DNA of 44,968 nucleotides from Bacteroidota bacterium (GCA_026224775.1 JAMFRP010000021.1:1-44968); one strand, 5' to 3'. Positions 1 to 8,581 are shown, numbered from the stretch's first letter. Made by a program: numbers and translations. The notes: a model not told the origin generated them from the letters alone.

Positions 1-305
1 CCAGCAAGGGCGGCGTAATGATGATGATGAAAAGTATGGCCCAGGAACTGGCTCCGCACAAAATCAGGGTGGTATCAATAGGGCCGGGAGCTATACAAAC
101 GCATATTAACCAATCCGCATGGAGTACACCCGAAGCATTAAAGAGTTTATTAACCTTAATTCCGTATAATAGGATAGGTGAGCCTGATGATATTGGTAAA
201 GTGGCGGCCTGGCTGGCATCAGATGAGGCTGATTATATCACTGGTACTACCATTTTTGTTGATGGAGGAATGACTTTATACCCCGGTTTTGCCGATAATG
301 GGTAA
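1..305 (+). CDS. SDR-family oxidoreductase, C-terminal part (cut by left edge)
   Basis: This is the last 100 codons of a short-chain dehydrogenase/reductase; the reading frame is open to the left edge, with its first whole codon at position 3. The visible protein begins with SKGG, whose Lys (codon 6-8) is the Lys of the family YxxxK catalytic motif; the Tyr lies outside the window. It continues with IRVVSIGPGAIQT, the usual PG-x-x-x-T stretch that closes over the cofactor, and ends with TGTTIFVDGGM, the conserved SDR C-terminus. Full-length members are near 250 aa, so about 40% is visible. The closest subgroup appears to be the glucose-1-dehydrogenase-like SDRs, but the substrate cannot be read from this part. 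The Rossmann fold is outside the window, so NAD versus NADP preference is unknown. The internal ATGs at 18-29 are not the start. Confidence 0.9.
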   Translation, partial: SKGGVMMMMKSMAQELAPHKIRVVSIGPGAIQTHINQSAWSTPEALKSLLTLIPYNRIGEPDDIGKVAAWLASDEADYITGTTIFVDGGMTLYPGFADNG

Positions 306-501
306 ATATATTGTTAAAAACAGGTTAAATTGAAGTTATTTATCGATTTAGCAACCAAAGATAGAACCTATTTCATGGTTAGATATTGTAATTTATACAC
401 TAAGTACATTGCAAAAATTTAAATTTTATTGATGAAAAGTACATTAATTATTAAATATTCATAAAAATTCAAATTTATTAAGAGATTTAATAATTATACC
501 A

Positions 502-509
502 TACATTTG
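502..509 (+). promoter_or_regulatory. -7 promoter element TACATTTG
   Basis: It matches the Bacteroidota -7 consensus TAnnTTTG and lies 25 bp before the ATG at 535, giving a predicted leader of about 20 nt. No clear -33 TTTG is seen upstream. The rest of 306-534 is AT-rich and holds nothing else I can name. Confidence 0.5.
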
Positions 510-534
510 TTACGGATTTAAAATTTAAAACAAC

Positions 535-1011
535 ATGAAAAAGATATTTTTAACAATCGCAACAATTGGCCTTTTAGGCACAAGCGTTTATGCCGCTGAT
601 GGTGGTAAAAAAACCGAAAAAGCTACAACTGTTTCTTACGCTGTACAAAATGACTTTGAAGGAAATTTCAGTGATGCAAAAGATGTAACCTGGACAATAA
701 CTTCAAACACTCAAAAAGCAACTTTTTTATCAAATGGTGTTAAGATGACTGCTTTTTACAATATGAACGGCGAGTACCTTGGTTTAACCCAGGATGTTGC
801 TTACAGCACTATTGATGAGAAAGCAAAAAAGGAAATTGCTTCTCAATACGCTGGTTATGATGTTAATGAAGTAATTAAATTGGAAACAAACGGTGCAAAT
901 ACAAACTTTGCTGAAACTGTTTACTTTGTTGACTTAAAAAGCAGCGCTGCTGAAGTTTTAGTTAGAGTAAATCAAAGTGACGATGTTTACTTTTTTCAAA
1001 AAGTAAAATAA
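535..1011 (+). CDS. Exported PepSY-like protein
   Basis: The product is a 158-aa protein with a clear Sec signal peptide (residues 1-20, ending TSVYA|A), so it is secreted to the periplasm or beyond. The mature part resembles the PepSY-like / beta-lactamase-inhibitor-like small proteins of Bacteroidota: an N-terminal piece with FSDAKDVTWTI, a beta-rich stretch VKMTAFYNMNGEYLG, then a helix DEKAKKEIASQYAGYDV and further strands ending DVYFFQKVK. There are no Cys residues and no catalytic motif. It stands alone, with its own -7 element upstream and a hairpin terminator downstream, so it is probably monocistronic. Family assignment rests on the overall pattern, not on a diagnostic motif. Biological role is unknown; such proteins are often abundant and exported. 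Confidence 0.75.
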   Translation: MKKIFLTIATIGLLGTSVYAADGGKKTEKATTVSYAVQNDFEGNFSDAKDVTWTITSNTQKATFLSNGVKMTAFYNMNGEYLGLTQDVAYSTIDEKAKKEIASQYAGYDVNEVIKLETNGANTNFAETVYFVDLKSSAAEVLVRVNQSDDVYFFQKVK

Positions 1012-1036
1012 TAAATCGCTCTAATACAATTTATTA

Positions 1037-1063
1037 AGCCATTGCATAAGCAGTGGCTTTTTT
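1037..1063 (+). terminator. Rho-independent terminator after the PepSY-like gene
   Basis: The stem is 1037-1045 (AGCCATTGC) pairing with 1050-1058 (GCAGTGGCT), with one G-U pair and a four-base loop, followed by a run of T to 1063. It lies 26 bp after the stop codon. Confidence 0.8.
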
Positions 1064-1155
1064 GTTGTTATAGTATTTTACTGTACACGGATATATACGA
1101 ACTAAAACAAATTTGAACTTCCGGCATTATTAAGTAATACTATTTACGTCTAATT

Positions 1156-3354
1156 ATGCCTAAAACAATAATTATATCAAACAGGTTACCAGTAAAAATT
1201 ACTAAAAACAATAACGAATATCAACTTTCACCAAGTGAGGGGGGGTTAGCTACAGGTTTAGGATCAATATATAAAGATGGAGATAATGTTTGGATTGGAT
1301 GGCCCGGGCTTGAAGTTGAGGATCCGAAGGATCAAGATACCATCAACCAAAAACTAAATAACTTAAGCCTGTTGCCGGTATATTTAACACAACAGGAGAT
1401 CAGTGAATATTATGAAGGTTTCTCGAATGAAGTACTATGGCCGGTATTTCATTATTATGCATCAAGCTATGCAAGCTATAGCCAGTCTAACTGGGACTAT
1501 TACAAACTAGTAAATGAGAAGTTTAAAGATGCTGTTTTAAAAGTTGCCGAACCGGGTGATACCATATGGATACATGATTATCAATTATTACTGCTGCCAG
1601 CATTGATAAGGAGCGCGCTACCTGATATTTCTATAGGCTTTTTTCTACATATACCTTTCCCGTCGCATGAAATGTTCAGATTGATACCCTGGCGCTCCGA
1701 ACTACTTGAGGGAATGCTGGGTGCCGACCTGATAGGTTTTCATACGTTTGATGATGTGCGGCACTTTTTGAGTGCGGTTACCAGGGTGTTACCGGTAACG
1801 TCATCAGCAAATATCATCAGTTCTAATGATCGATCAATAGTTGTTGAATCGTTCCCTATGGGGATTGATGAACATAAATATGCTACGCTGCCAAAACAAA
1901 AGGAGGTTATCGATCAGATAAAACAGATAAAAGAAAGCTTTAAACATACCCGGTTAATATTATCAATTGACAGACTAGACTATAGTAAAGGGATTTTACA
2001 ACGATTGGAAGCCTATGAACTTTTGTTAAATATGCATCCCGAGTATATTAATAAAATAACACTTTACATGATCGTTGTGCCTTCGCGTGATACTGTTCCT
2101 CAATATCAGCATTTGCATGATGAGATCGATAAAAAGGTGGGGAGTATTAATGCTATTTATCGTACGATGGATTGGACGCCTGTGCACTATTATTACCGGT
2201 CATTCCCAATAGAGACACTTTCTGCCCTATATTATTCGGCCGATGTTTGCCTGGTAACACCAATGCGCGACGGCATGAACTTGGTTAGTAAAGAGTATGT
2301 AGCCAGTAGAATAAATAACGATGGTGTGTTGATATTAAGTGAGATGGCAGGCGCATCTAAAGAATTAATTGATGCTATTATTGTAAACCCTAATAACATT
2401 GGCGAAATATGCCGTGCTATTATAGAAGCCCTAAATATGCCACTGGTTGAACAACAAGCCAGGATGCAGCAAATGCGCCAGCTGGTTACAAAGTTTAATA
2501 TTACGCATTGGGTTAAAATTTTTATGGAGCGTTTGAAAGAGGTGAAAACATTGCAGCGATCGATGCAGACGAGGCACGTGAGCGGGGCTACCGGGCAATC
2601 CATAATCAATCGTTATGCAAAAACAAAAAAAAGGTTAATCTTTTTAGATTATGATGGCACATTGGTGGCTTTCAAATCTAATGTTGCCGATGCTAGTCCG
2701 GATCAGGAATTGTACCTGTTATTAGATCAACTTACCGAAGACCCGGCAAATCACGTGGTGTCAATAAGCGGCCGGAAACATGAGAACCTGAACAATTGGT
2801 TTGATGATAGAAATATTTATCTGATTGCCGAACATGGGGCATGGCATAAACAGCAAAACACCCGGTGGCATAAAATACAAGGCTTAACAGACAATTGGAA
2901 GCAGGATATTTACCCAATAATGGAAACCTATGTTGACCGTACACCGGGATCATTTATAGAAGAGAAAACATATTCATTGGCCTGGCATTATCGTAAAGCC
3001 CAAAAGGGTTTGGGTGAATTAAGGGCAAATGAATTGATGAATAACCTAAAGTACCAGGCCAACGACAAGGGTTTGCAACTTTTACCCGGAGATAAGGTGC
3101 TGGAAATAAAAAACATGGAGATAAACAAAGGTAAAGCAGCTTTAACACTAACCGCGAACGAGGATTACGATTTTATTATGGCCTTCGGCGATGATTATAC
3201 CGATGAAGATTTGTTTAAAGCTTTGCCCGACTCGGCAATTACCATAAAGGTGGGAAGCAATATATCCGCCGCTAAATTCTATCTCAGAAACCCGATTGAG
3301 GTTAGGCGCTTTTTGTTTGATTTAACAGAAAGTACAGTTTTGAATGATAAGTAA
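1156..3354 (+). CDS. otsAB: Bifunctional trehalose-6-phosphate synthase/phosphatase
   Basis: One 732-aa polypeptide carries both steps of the OtsA/OtsB pathway. The first half (about 1-465) is a GT20 glucosyltransferase that makes trehalose-6-phosphate from UDP-glucose and glucose-6-phosphate; it shows SNRLPVK near the N-terminus, GGLATGL, WIHDYQL and the donor-site stretch RDGMNLVSKEY. The second half (about 490-725) is a HAD phosphatase that removes the phosphate; it shows LDYDGTL with nucleophile D498 and acid/base D500, SGRK, and a late FGDDYTDEDLF metal-binding motif. Both sets of catalytic residues look intact. The length is normal for the fused enzymes of Bacteroidota. The protein is cytosolic, with no signal peptide. 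It converges on a GH15 glycosidase, which may work on the same sugar. Trehalose protects against drying and osmotic stress. Confidence 0.95.
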   Translation: MPKTIIISNRLPVKITKNNNEYQLSPSEGGLATGLGSIYKDGDNVWIGWPGLEVEDPKDQDTINQKLNNLSLLPVYLTQQEISEYYEGFSNEVLWPVFHYYASSYASYSQSNWDYYKLVNEKFKDAVLKVAEPGDTIWIHDYQLLLLPALIRSALPDISIGFFLHIPFPSHEMFRLIPWRSELLEGMLGADLIGFHTFDDVRHFLSAVTRVLPVTSSANIISSNDRSIVVESFPMGIDEHKYATLPKQKEVIDQIKQIKESFKHTRLILSIDRLDYSKGILQRLEAYELLLNMHPEYINKITLYMIVVPSRDTVPQYQHLHDEIDKKVGSINAIYRTMDWTPVHYYYRSFPIETLSALYYSADVCLVTPMRDGMNLVSKEYVASRINNDGVLILSEMAGASKELIDAIIVNPNNIGEICRAIIEALNMPLVEQQARMQQMRQLVTKFNITHWVKIFMERLKEVKTLQRSMQTRHVSGATGQSIINRYAKTKKRLIFLDYDGTLVAFKSNVADASPDQELYLLLDQLTEDPANHVVSISGRKHENLNNWFDDRNIYLIAEHGAWHKQQNTRWHKIQGLTDNWKQDIYPIMETYVDRTPGSFIEEKTYSLAWHYRKAQKGLGELRANELMNNLKYQANDKGLQLLPGDKVLEIKNMEINKGKAALTLTANEDYDFIMAFGDDYTDEDLFKALPDSAITIKVGSNISAAKFYLRNPIEVRRFLFDLTESTVLNDK

Positions 3355-3360
3355 TTTTTT

Positions 3361-3448
3361 TTGTTATTCTGAGCGCAGCGAAGAATCTATCCGTTATATA
3401 TGGCGCAAATGCCTATCGATAGATTCTTCGCTGCGCTCAGAATAACAA
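3361..3448. repeat. REP-like palindrome, 31-bp perfect arms
   Basis: Arm 3361-3391 is the exact reverse complement of 3418-3448, separated by 26 bp. The arm core reads TTCTGAGCGCAGCGAAGAAT. The element sits between two converging genes, 6 bp after the otsAB stop and 14 bp before the end of the GH15 gene, so its transcript would form a hairpin in either direction and could end both. The same core, diverged, recurs at 40433-40510. No REP-associated transposase lies in the window. Confidence 0.9.
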
Positions 3449-3462
3449 AATTAAAAAACATC

Positions 3463-5247
3463 TTACAAAAATATAGGCCTATCCAACTTCATAGCTATCC
3501 GGTATGCCGCATTCATCAGCCCTACATGGCTGTAAGCCTGCGGGAAATTACCCCATTGGCTGCCATCATTCTCATCTACATCCTCACTAAATAATAGCAG
3601 GTGGTTTGAAAATTGTAAAAGGTTTTCAAATTCCTTTATGGCATCATCCATGCGCCCAACCGCGGCTAAAGCCTCCACATACCAAAATGCGCATATGAGG
3701 AATGTGGTTTTAGGCCTGCCGAAATCATCTTTATATAAATACCTGTAAAATAAACCATTATCTGTCTTTAACTCTTTCTCTAATGCAATTAAATGATCCT
3801 TTGCTTTATCCGAAGTAGGGTCGAGATAATTCATCAAAATTAATTGCAGGGTACTTGCATCCAAACTTGTACCTCCGGCCGCATTAGTATAAACCTTTCT
3901 TACCGGGTCGTAACAGCTTTCAATATGTTCAGCCGCACGATTTTTCATCGCGACAGCCCTATTAATCAAATCATCATTTTTAATAGTTCTTGCCATTTTT
4001 TCAGCGGCAGATGCACCAGCCCATTGAAACAGATTACTGTAGCAATGTACATCGGCCATATTTCTAAACTCCCAAATGCCTGCATCTTTCTCATCTATGG
4101 TAGCTTCTATCTTTGCCAATAAAAACTCCAGCCATCGCGCGGAATCTTTCCGTTCAGAAAAAATAAAACGGTGGTCGGTGTACAAGGGGAGAAGCGAGAT
4201 CAGTACCTGCCCGTAAATGTCATTCTGGATGTGCTCATAAGCCTGGTTACCAATACGTACAGGCTGATTACCCTCGTAACCATCTAAATCATCTAAAATA
4301 ATTTCGGTAAGTTTTTTCTGACCGGTTATACCATAAAGCGGCTGGTATCGTTTGTCTTCGGCAACAGAAATATCAGTCACATAACCAAAATATTTCTCCA
4401 TTTCTTCAAAATGGCCGATGTGATTTAAGGCGGTGATCACGTAGTAAGTGTCACGCAGCCAGCAATAGCGATAATCCCATGTACGCCCACTTCCCGGCGA
4501 TTCGGGTAAACTGGTAGTACTAGCGGCAATAATGGCTCCTGTGTCCTCATATTGGTGAATTTTAAGCGTTAAAGCCGACCGTATCACCACAGGTTGATAA
4601 AATGTAGCTATCGACGAGTGTTTGATCCAGGTTTGCCAGTATTGGGTTGTTTCCCTTAAAAAACGCTCTGCTGTTGAAATAAGCGGAGCCTCTAATGGTT
4701 CGCCATAAGTTAACACCAGGTATTTGGGTTCGTTCAACACAAAGGCATGTTCATCAAATACATAGCTAATTGGAATATTGGTAGTAAGCCTGATGTTTTC
4801 ATCCCCACCTAAAAATTGAATATGATTGCTTCCTCGATTTACATTCAACTTTGTTTTACCGTAATCAGAAACTGGTGTACATCTAACAGTAACCCGTGGC
4901 GAGCCTTCTATAGCTTCAATCTTCCTGATCAGCATCAGCGGTTTATAATACCGTTGGTTGTAATAATAGCGTGGTGCGAAATCCGTAACACGATAGGAAT
5001 TTCCATTATCAACGGTAATTTCAGTTACTAAAACATTAGTGTTCTCCAGGTAATATTGATGAGAAGTGTATCCACTTTGTGGTAAAATAGAAAATTCACC
5101 ACCTTTCTTTTTGTCTAATAATCCGCCAAAAATAAAAGTGCTGTCGAAACGTGGCCAGCATAGCCATTCAATGTTAGTGTTTGTATTGATATGCGCTAAA
5201 AATGCACAGTTGCCGATAATACCGGTGTTATAAACGTGTCTTGCCAT
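3463..5247 (-). CDS. GH15 family glycoside hydrolase (glucoamylase/trehalase type)
   Basis: This 594-aa protein belongs to GH15, the family of inverting exo-glucosidases. The N-terminal beta-sandwich opens with IGNCAFLAHI and WLCWPRFDS. The (alpha/alpha)6 catalytic barrel follows, with RTWDYRYCWLRD at about 255-266, PVRIGNQAYEHIQ, GIWEF with E393 as the likely general acid, and FSED/GNFPQAYSHVGL near the C-terminus with E555 as the likely base. There is no signal peptide, so it acts in the cytosol, which favours a short soluble substrate. Some GH15 proteins of this architecture are trehalases, others act on glucans or maltose. Facing a trehalose-making enzyme, it could degrade trehalose, but that is inference from context. 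A small departure from many relatives is YGQ where YGE is common (about 345-347). Confidence 0.88.
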   Translation of the reverse strand: MARHVYNTGIIGNCAFLAHINTNTNIEWLCWPRFDSTFIFGGLLDKKKGGEFSILPQSGYTSHQYYLENTNVLVTEITVDNGNSYRVTDFAPRYYYNQRYYKPLMLIRKIEAIEGSPRVTVRCTPVSDYGKTKLNVNRGSNHIQFLGGDENIRLTTNIPISYVFDEHAFVLNEPKYLVLTYGEPLEAPLISTAERFLRETTQYWQTWIKHSSIATFYQPVVIRSALTLKIHQYEDTGAIIAASTTSLPESPGSGRTWDYRYCWLRDTYYVITALNHIGHFEEMEKYFGYVTDISVAEDKRYQPLYGITGQKKLTEIILDDLDGYEGNQPVRIGNQAYEHIQNDIYGQVLISLLPLYTDHRFIFSERKDSARWLEFLLAKIEATIDEKDAGIWEFRNMADVHCYSNLFQWAGASAAEKMARTIKNDDLINRAVAMKNRAAEHIESCYDPVRKVYTNAAGGTSLDASTLQLILMNYLDPTSDKAKDHLIALEKELKTDNGLFYRYLYKDDFGRPKTTFLICAFWYVEALAAVGRMDDAIKEFENLLQFSNHLLLFSEDVDENDGSQWGNFPQAYSHVGLMNAAYRIAMKLDRPIFL

Positions 5248-5509
5248 AAAATAATAAGCCTAAGTTGCTTTAAGTACTGTTTAACAACCATTAAAGCATA
5301 ATGTTGAGTACACACTACAATTTTATATTAGCTATTGATTTTTAGCATAAACAGATTTATATTAGTATAATATTTGAAAAGGCCGCATAAATAGGGGTGT
5401 ATACGCACACACTTAACGGAATTTCCAGATGGTTACAAACGGTTGTTACCCTATTAAGAATTAACTATTTAGCCAAATAAATAATTTTATTTGGTTATTA
5501 ATTATTTTA
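5248..5509. other. AT-rich spacer between divergent genes
   Basis: This forms most of the 378-bp gap between the start of the GH15 gene (minus) and the cold shock gene (plus). It must hold the GH15 promoter, but I find no exact TAnnTTTG match on the minus strand; on the plus strand AATATTTG near 5368 is a near miss. No open reading frame of note was seen. Confidence 0.4.
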
Positions 5510-5517
5510 TATATTTG
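5490..5517 (+). promoter_or_regulatory. Promoter of the cold shock gene with long leader
   Basis: TTTG at 5490-5493 and TATATTTG at 5510-5517 resemble the Bacteroidota -33/-7 pair, although the 16-bp spacing is short. Transcription would start near 5521, leaving a leader of about 100 nt before the ATG at 5626, as is common for cold shock genes. Confidence 0.5.
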
Positions 5518-5625
5518 AAAAAGACAGGTTTCTATTTTCCTTTCTGATTATTAAACCCATTTATATTCAGTTTGGCTTTAGTTATAATGTTTTTTAACAC
5601 GAATTATTAATACGATTATTTTATT

Positions 5626-5823
5626 ATGAAAACTGGAAAAGTAAAATGGTTTAACACACAAAAAGGTTACGGCTTTATTGTAACTGATGATGGCAAAGAT
5701 CTGTTTGTACACTTTAAAGATGTACAAGGCGGTGTAAATGCCATTAAGGATAACGATAGCGTTACCTATGATGTGGAAGAAGGCAGAAAAGGATTACAAG
5801 CAGTAAATGTAAAAAAAGCATAG
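5626..5823 (+). CDS. Cold shock domain protein (CspA family)
   Basis: The 65-aa protein is a single cold shock domain, an OB-fold that binds single-stranded RNA and DNA and melts structure in mRNA. Both RNA-binding motifs are present: RNP1 as KGYGFI (residues 13-18) and RNP2 as LFVHF (about 26-30). It opens with the typical KTGKVKWFN. Length is normal for the family. The gene stands alone with its own promoter, a leader of about 100 nt and a strong terminator. Long leaders in this family often form temperature-sensitive structures; here that is inferred from length only. Whether this copy is cold-induced or a constitutive paralogue cannot be told. Confidence 0.95.
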   Translation: MKTGKVKWFNTQKGYGFIVTDDGKDLFVHFKDVQGGVNAIKDNDSVTYDVEEGRKGLQAVNVKKA

Positions 5824-5863
5824 TCTAACCACTTCAACTAAACTAACTAAACTAAAAACTAAG

Positions 5864-5891
5864 CCTCCGCTAACTACGGAGGTTTTTTTTT
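5864..5891 (+). terminator. Rho-independent terminator after the cold shock gene
   Basis: CCTCCG (5864-5869) pairs perfectly with CGGAGG (5877-5882) over a 7-nt loop, followed by nine T (5883-5891). It separates the cold shock gene from the MFS gene. Confidence 0.92.
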
Positions 5892-5941
5892 GTTTAAAAT
5901 TGGCCGTAATTATATATTTTAGCCAAACCAATTTAAACTAT

Positions 5942-7207
5942 ATGGCCGAACTATCATCAGCACGCACCAACAGGAATGTTATTTTTTTAGTGATTGTAGC
6001 CTCATTGGGGTATTTTGTTGATATATATGATTTGCTGATATTCTCGATAGTAAGAAAAGCAAGCTTGTTGGGCATTGGTGTAAAACCCGCTGATGTACTG
6101 AGCGATGGCTTATCAATCATTAACTGGCAAATGTTCGGCTTACTGTTGGGTGGTGTTTTGTGGGGTGTGCTAGGCGATAAACTGGGTAGAATAAAAGTAC
6201 TTTTTGGGTCGATATTATTATACTCTATAGCCAATTTCGCTAACGGCTTTGTGCATGATGTTAACTTGTATATTATCGTAAGGTTTATAGCAGGGGTGGG
6301 GCTTGCCGGTGAGTTAGGGGCAGGCATAACACTTGTAACCGAAACCATGAGCAAGGAAAAAAGAGGTTACGGAACAATGATTGTAGCCGTAGTTGGTCTT
6401 TTTGGCGCCGCCGCGGCCAACCTGGTTGCTAAACATGGGTTGCCATTCCATTTCTATGCCGATCATGCTAACTGGCGCGATGCTTATTTTGTTGGGGGAT
6501 GCTTAGGCATTATTTTGCTTTTATTACGTTTAGGCACTTTTGAATCGGGCATGTTTAAGAGTATGGAGCAAAAAGAGGTATCAAAAGGTAACTTCTTCAC
6601 GTTGTTTACCAGTTGGGGCAGGTTCAAAAAATATATTTATTGCATTTTAATTGGCGCACCGCTTTGGTACGTTGTGGGCGTACTTGTTACGCTCAGCCCT
6701 GAATTTGGTAAGGCTTTGGGTGCTAAAGATGTGTTGAGCGCAGGGGATGGTATATATTACACTTATTTGGGTATAGCTTTAGGTGGTTTATTTGCCGGTT
6801 TCATCTCACAGATTACCAAATCCAGAAAACTAACCATGTTTATTTTCCTGACCGCATCAGCAATCAGTGTAGTGGTTTATTTAACCTCTAAAGGGCTTAA
6901 CAGCGAGCAATTTATTTGGATATGCCTATTTATGGGTACTTGTGTGGGATACTGGACAACCTTTATCACCATTGCGGCGGAGCAGTTTGGTACCAACATT
7001 CGCGCTACGGTTACTACTACTGTTCCAAATTTTGTAAGAGGTTCATTAATACCAATAAACCTTATTTTTGTGGCGCTTGCTAAAGGGTATGGCATGATAA
7101 ATGCCGCATATATTATGATGGGAGTGCTGACACTCATCTCGTTATTTGCAGTTAGCCAGTTAAAAGAAAGTTTTGGGAAAGATTTGAATTATTTAGAAGA
7201 GAATTAG
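5942..7207 (+). CDS. MFS transporter
   Basis: The product is a 421-aa polytopic inner-membrane carrier of the major facilitator superfamily with about 10-12 hydrophobic segments. The loop between segments 2 and 3 carries the family signature as GDKLGRIKV (about residues 78-86 of this start), and segment 1 contains FVDIYDLLIF, as in metabolite:H+ symporters related to the aromatic-acid and sialic-acid carriers. Residues after the sixth segment form a basic/polar central loop (FESGMFKSMEQKEVSKG). The frame is open back to a TTG at 5900, only 9 bp past the preceding terminator, but ATG 5942 begins MAELSSARTNRN and fits the family, so I use it. The substrate is unknown and neighbours give no clue. 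Confidence 0.85.
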   Translation: MAELSSARTNRNVIFLVIVASLGYFVDIYDLLIFSIVRKASLLGIGVKPADVLSDGLSIINWQMFGLLLGGVLWGVLGDKLGRIKVLFGSILLYSIANFANGFVHDVNLYIIVRFIAGVGLAGELGAGITLVTETMSKEKRGYGTMIVAVVGLFGAAAANLVAKHGLPFHFYADHANWRDAYFVGGCLGIILLLLRLGTFESGMFKSMEQKEVSKGNFFTLFTSWGRFKKYIYCILIGAPLWYVVGVLVTLSPEFGKALGAKDVLSAGDGIYYTYLGIALGGLFAGFISQITKSRKLTMFIFLTASAISVVVYLTSKGLNSEQFIWICLFMGTCVGYWTTFITIAAEQFGTNIRATVTTTVPNFVRGSLIPINLIFVALAKGYGMINAAYIMMGVLTLISLFAVSQLKESFGKDLNYLEEN

Positions 7208-7243
7208 TACCGGAATGATTGACCGATAAGTCAATTGTTTGTT

Positions 7244-7251
7244 TAATTTTG
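7244..7251 (+). promoter_or_regulatory. -7 promoter element TAATTTTG before hemF
   Basis: It matches TAnnTTTG and lies 22 bp before the hemF ATG. A TTG at 7219-7221 could serve as -33. A small inverted repeat, ATTGAC (7218-7223) with GTCAAT (7230-7235), overlaps the region and could be an operator or a weak terminator stem for the MFS gene. Confidence 0.5.
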
Positions 7252-7273
7252 CTTAACATTAATATATGCTCCA

Positions 7274-8182
7274 ATGATTTCCAAAGAAGAGATAAGTGCG
7301 GCTTACCAACTAATACAGGACGAAATTTGCGCCGCGCTTGAACAAGTTGATGGCAAAGCGACATTTGAAGAAGAAAAATGGGAGCGGGAAGGCGGCGGCG
7401 GCGGGCGCACACGTATTATCCAAAACGGGAATATATTGGAAAAAGGCGGCGTTAATTTTTCAGCCGTACATGGCCCACTACCCTTGGGCATAAAAAAAGC
7501 GCTTAATGTTGAGCATGACGAGTTTTTCGCCACCGGTGTATCTATTGTAATACACCCAAACCATCCGATGGTGCCTATTATTCATATGAACATCAGGTAC
7601 TTCGAAATGCCATCCGCAGACAGCGAAAACCCGGTGCGCTGGTTTGGCGGAGGGATAGACCTTACACCTCATTATATTTTTGAGGATGACGCTAAATTCT
7701 TTCATCAAAACTTGAAATCTGTTTGTGATCAATTCAACCATGATTTTTATGCACGCTTTAAGCATTGGGCTGATGATTACTTTTACATCAAACATCGGAA
7801 TGAAACACGTGGCATAGGTGGTATATTTTATGATCGTTTAACTGCCAGCGACACCCTTACATGGGAAACTATATTTGATTTTTCGCAAGCATTAGGCCGA
7901 TCATTTATCCCTACTTATACTGAACTGGTTAACCGTAACCGGAATAAAGCATTTACCGAAGATCATCAAAACTGGCAGTATCAACGCCGTAGCCGCTATA
8001 CCGAGTTTAATTTGGTTTATGATGCCGGTACAAAATTTGGATTGGAAACCAATGGCCGTATTGAATCAATACTAATGAGCTTGCCACCAACTGCTAAATG
8101 GGTATATAATTACCAGGCACAACCCGGTAGCGAAGAAGAAAGAACATTAGGATTATTGAAAAAGGGGATTAACTGGGTATAA
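7274..8182 (+). CDS. hemF: Coproporphyrinogen III oxidase, oxygen-dependent
   Basis: HemF converts coproporphyrinogen III to protoporphyrinogen IX by two O2-dependent oxidative decarboxylations in haem synthesis, in the cytosol. The 302-aa length is typical. The diagnostic motifs are present in order: the Gly/Arg-rich EREGGGGGRTRII (about 38-50), HPNHPMVPIIHMNIRYFE, WFGGGIDLTPHY, the RGIGGIFYDRL loop, and the C-terminal LVYDAGTKFGL followed by ILMSLPPTAKWVY. These stretches hold the conserved His residues and the substrate arginines. The gene has its own -7 element, and a small exported protein follows after 3 bp, so the two are probably co-transcribed. Presence of HemF implies haem synthesis under aerobic conditions. 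Confidence 0.97.
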   Translation: MISKEEISAAYQLIQDEICAALEQVDGKATFEEEKWEREGGGGGRTRIIQNGNILEKGGVNFSAVHGPLPLGIKKALNVEHDEFFATGVSIVIHPNHPMVPIIHMNIRYFEMPSADSENPVRWFGGGIDLTPHYIFEDDAKFFHQNLKSVCDQFNHDFYARFKHWADDYFYIKHRNETRGIGGIFYDRLTASDTLTWETIFDFSQALGRSFIPTYTELVNRNRNKAFTEDHQNWQYQRRSRYTEFNLVYDAGTKFGLETNGRIESILMSLPPTAKWVYNYQAQPGSEEERTLGLLKKGINWV

Positions 8183-8185
8183 GTT

Positions 8186-8581
8186 ATGAGAATTGTTGCG
8201 GGATTATTTTTAGCCATTATTTTATTTTCTTCTTTTCATCAGATTGATAACCTGGCGGGTACCTGGCAATATGCCGGAGACATCACCAACGGAAAAAAAG
8301 AAGCGGCCCCAACTGAATATTCGCTTCAACGGAATTATACATCATCAAATTACGAAGGTTTTGTAATTGAAAAAGGGTACGAACCTCAGAAATACGAAAC
8401 AGGTAATTACAAATTAAATGGCGACTCCTGCCTTGAAACACAAACATGGTGCGTACAACCATCCAACCTGTTAAATATTGCCATTCACTACCACTCTCAT
8501 GTGGTTAACGATACACTGGTTTTAACCGGTACTTTGCCAAATGGAACCGCTGTACAGGAGTATTGGAAAAAGGTAAAATAG
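8186..8581 (+). CDS. Small exported protein, lipocalin-like
   Basis: This 131-aa protein starts with a hydrophobic segment (residues 3-16, VAGLFLAIILFSSF) that looks like a signal peptide or anchor. The rest is beta-rich and begins NLAGTWQYAGD, followed by GNYKLNGDSCLETQTWCVQ and DTLVLTGTLPNGTAVQEYWKKV. The GTW opening and terminal EYWKKV resemble small lipocalin-like proteins of Bacteroidota (DUF4488-like), which is a pattern judgement. Two Cys residues in SCLETQTWC could form a disulphide. The start lies 3 bp after the hemF stop, which suggests translational coupling and co-transcription. No function is known to me; binding of a hydrophobic ligand or a tetrapyrrole would be speculation. Confidence 0.65.
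   Translation: MRIVAGLFLAIILFSSFHQIDNLAGTWQYAGDITNGKKEAAPTEYSLQRNYTSSNYEGFVIEKGYEPQKYETGNYKLNGDSCLETQTWCVQPSNLLNIAIHYHSHVVNDTLVLTGTLPNGTAVQEYWKKVK

Noticed and set aside
2232..2953. Long frames on the minus strand inside otsAB
   Set aside because: They mirror a strongly conserved gene and have no domains of their own.
5900..5941. Upstream TTG start extending the MFS protein by 14 residues
   Set aside because: The codon lies 9 bp past a terminator T-run, and ATG 5942 gives the normal N-terminus.
7152..7795. Antisense frames across the MFS/hemF junction and hemF
   Set aside because: Shadow frames of conserved coding sequence; no start context or family.
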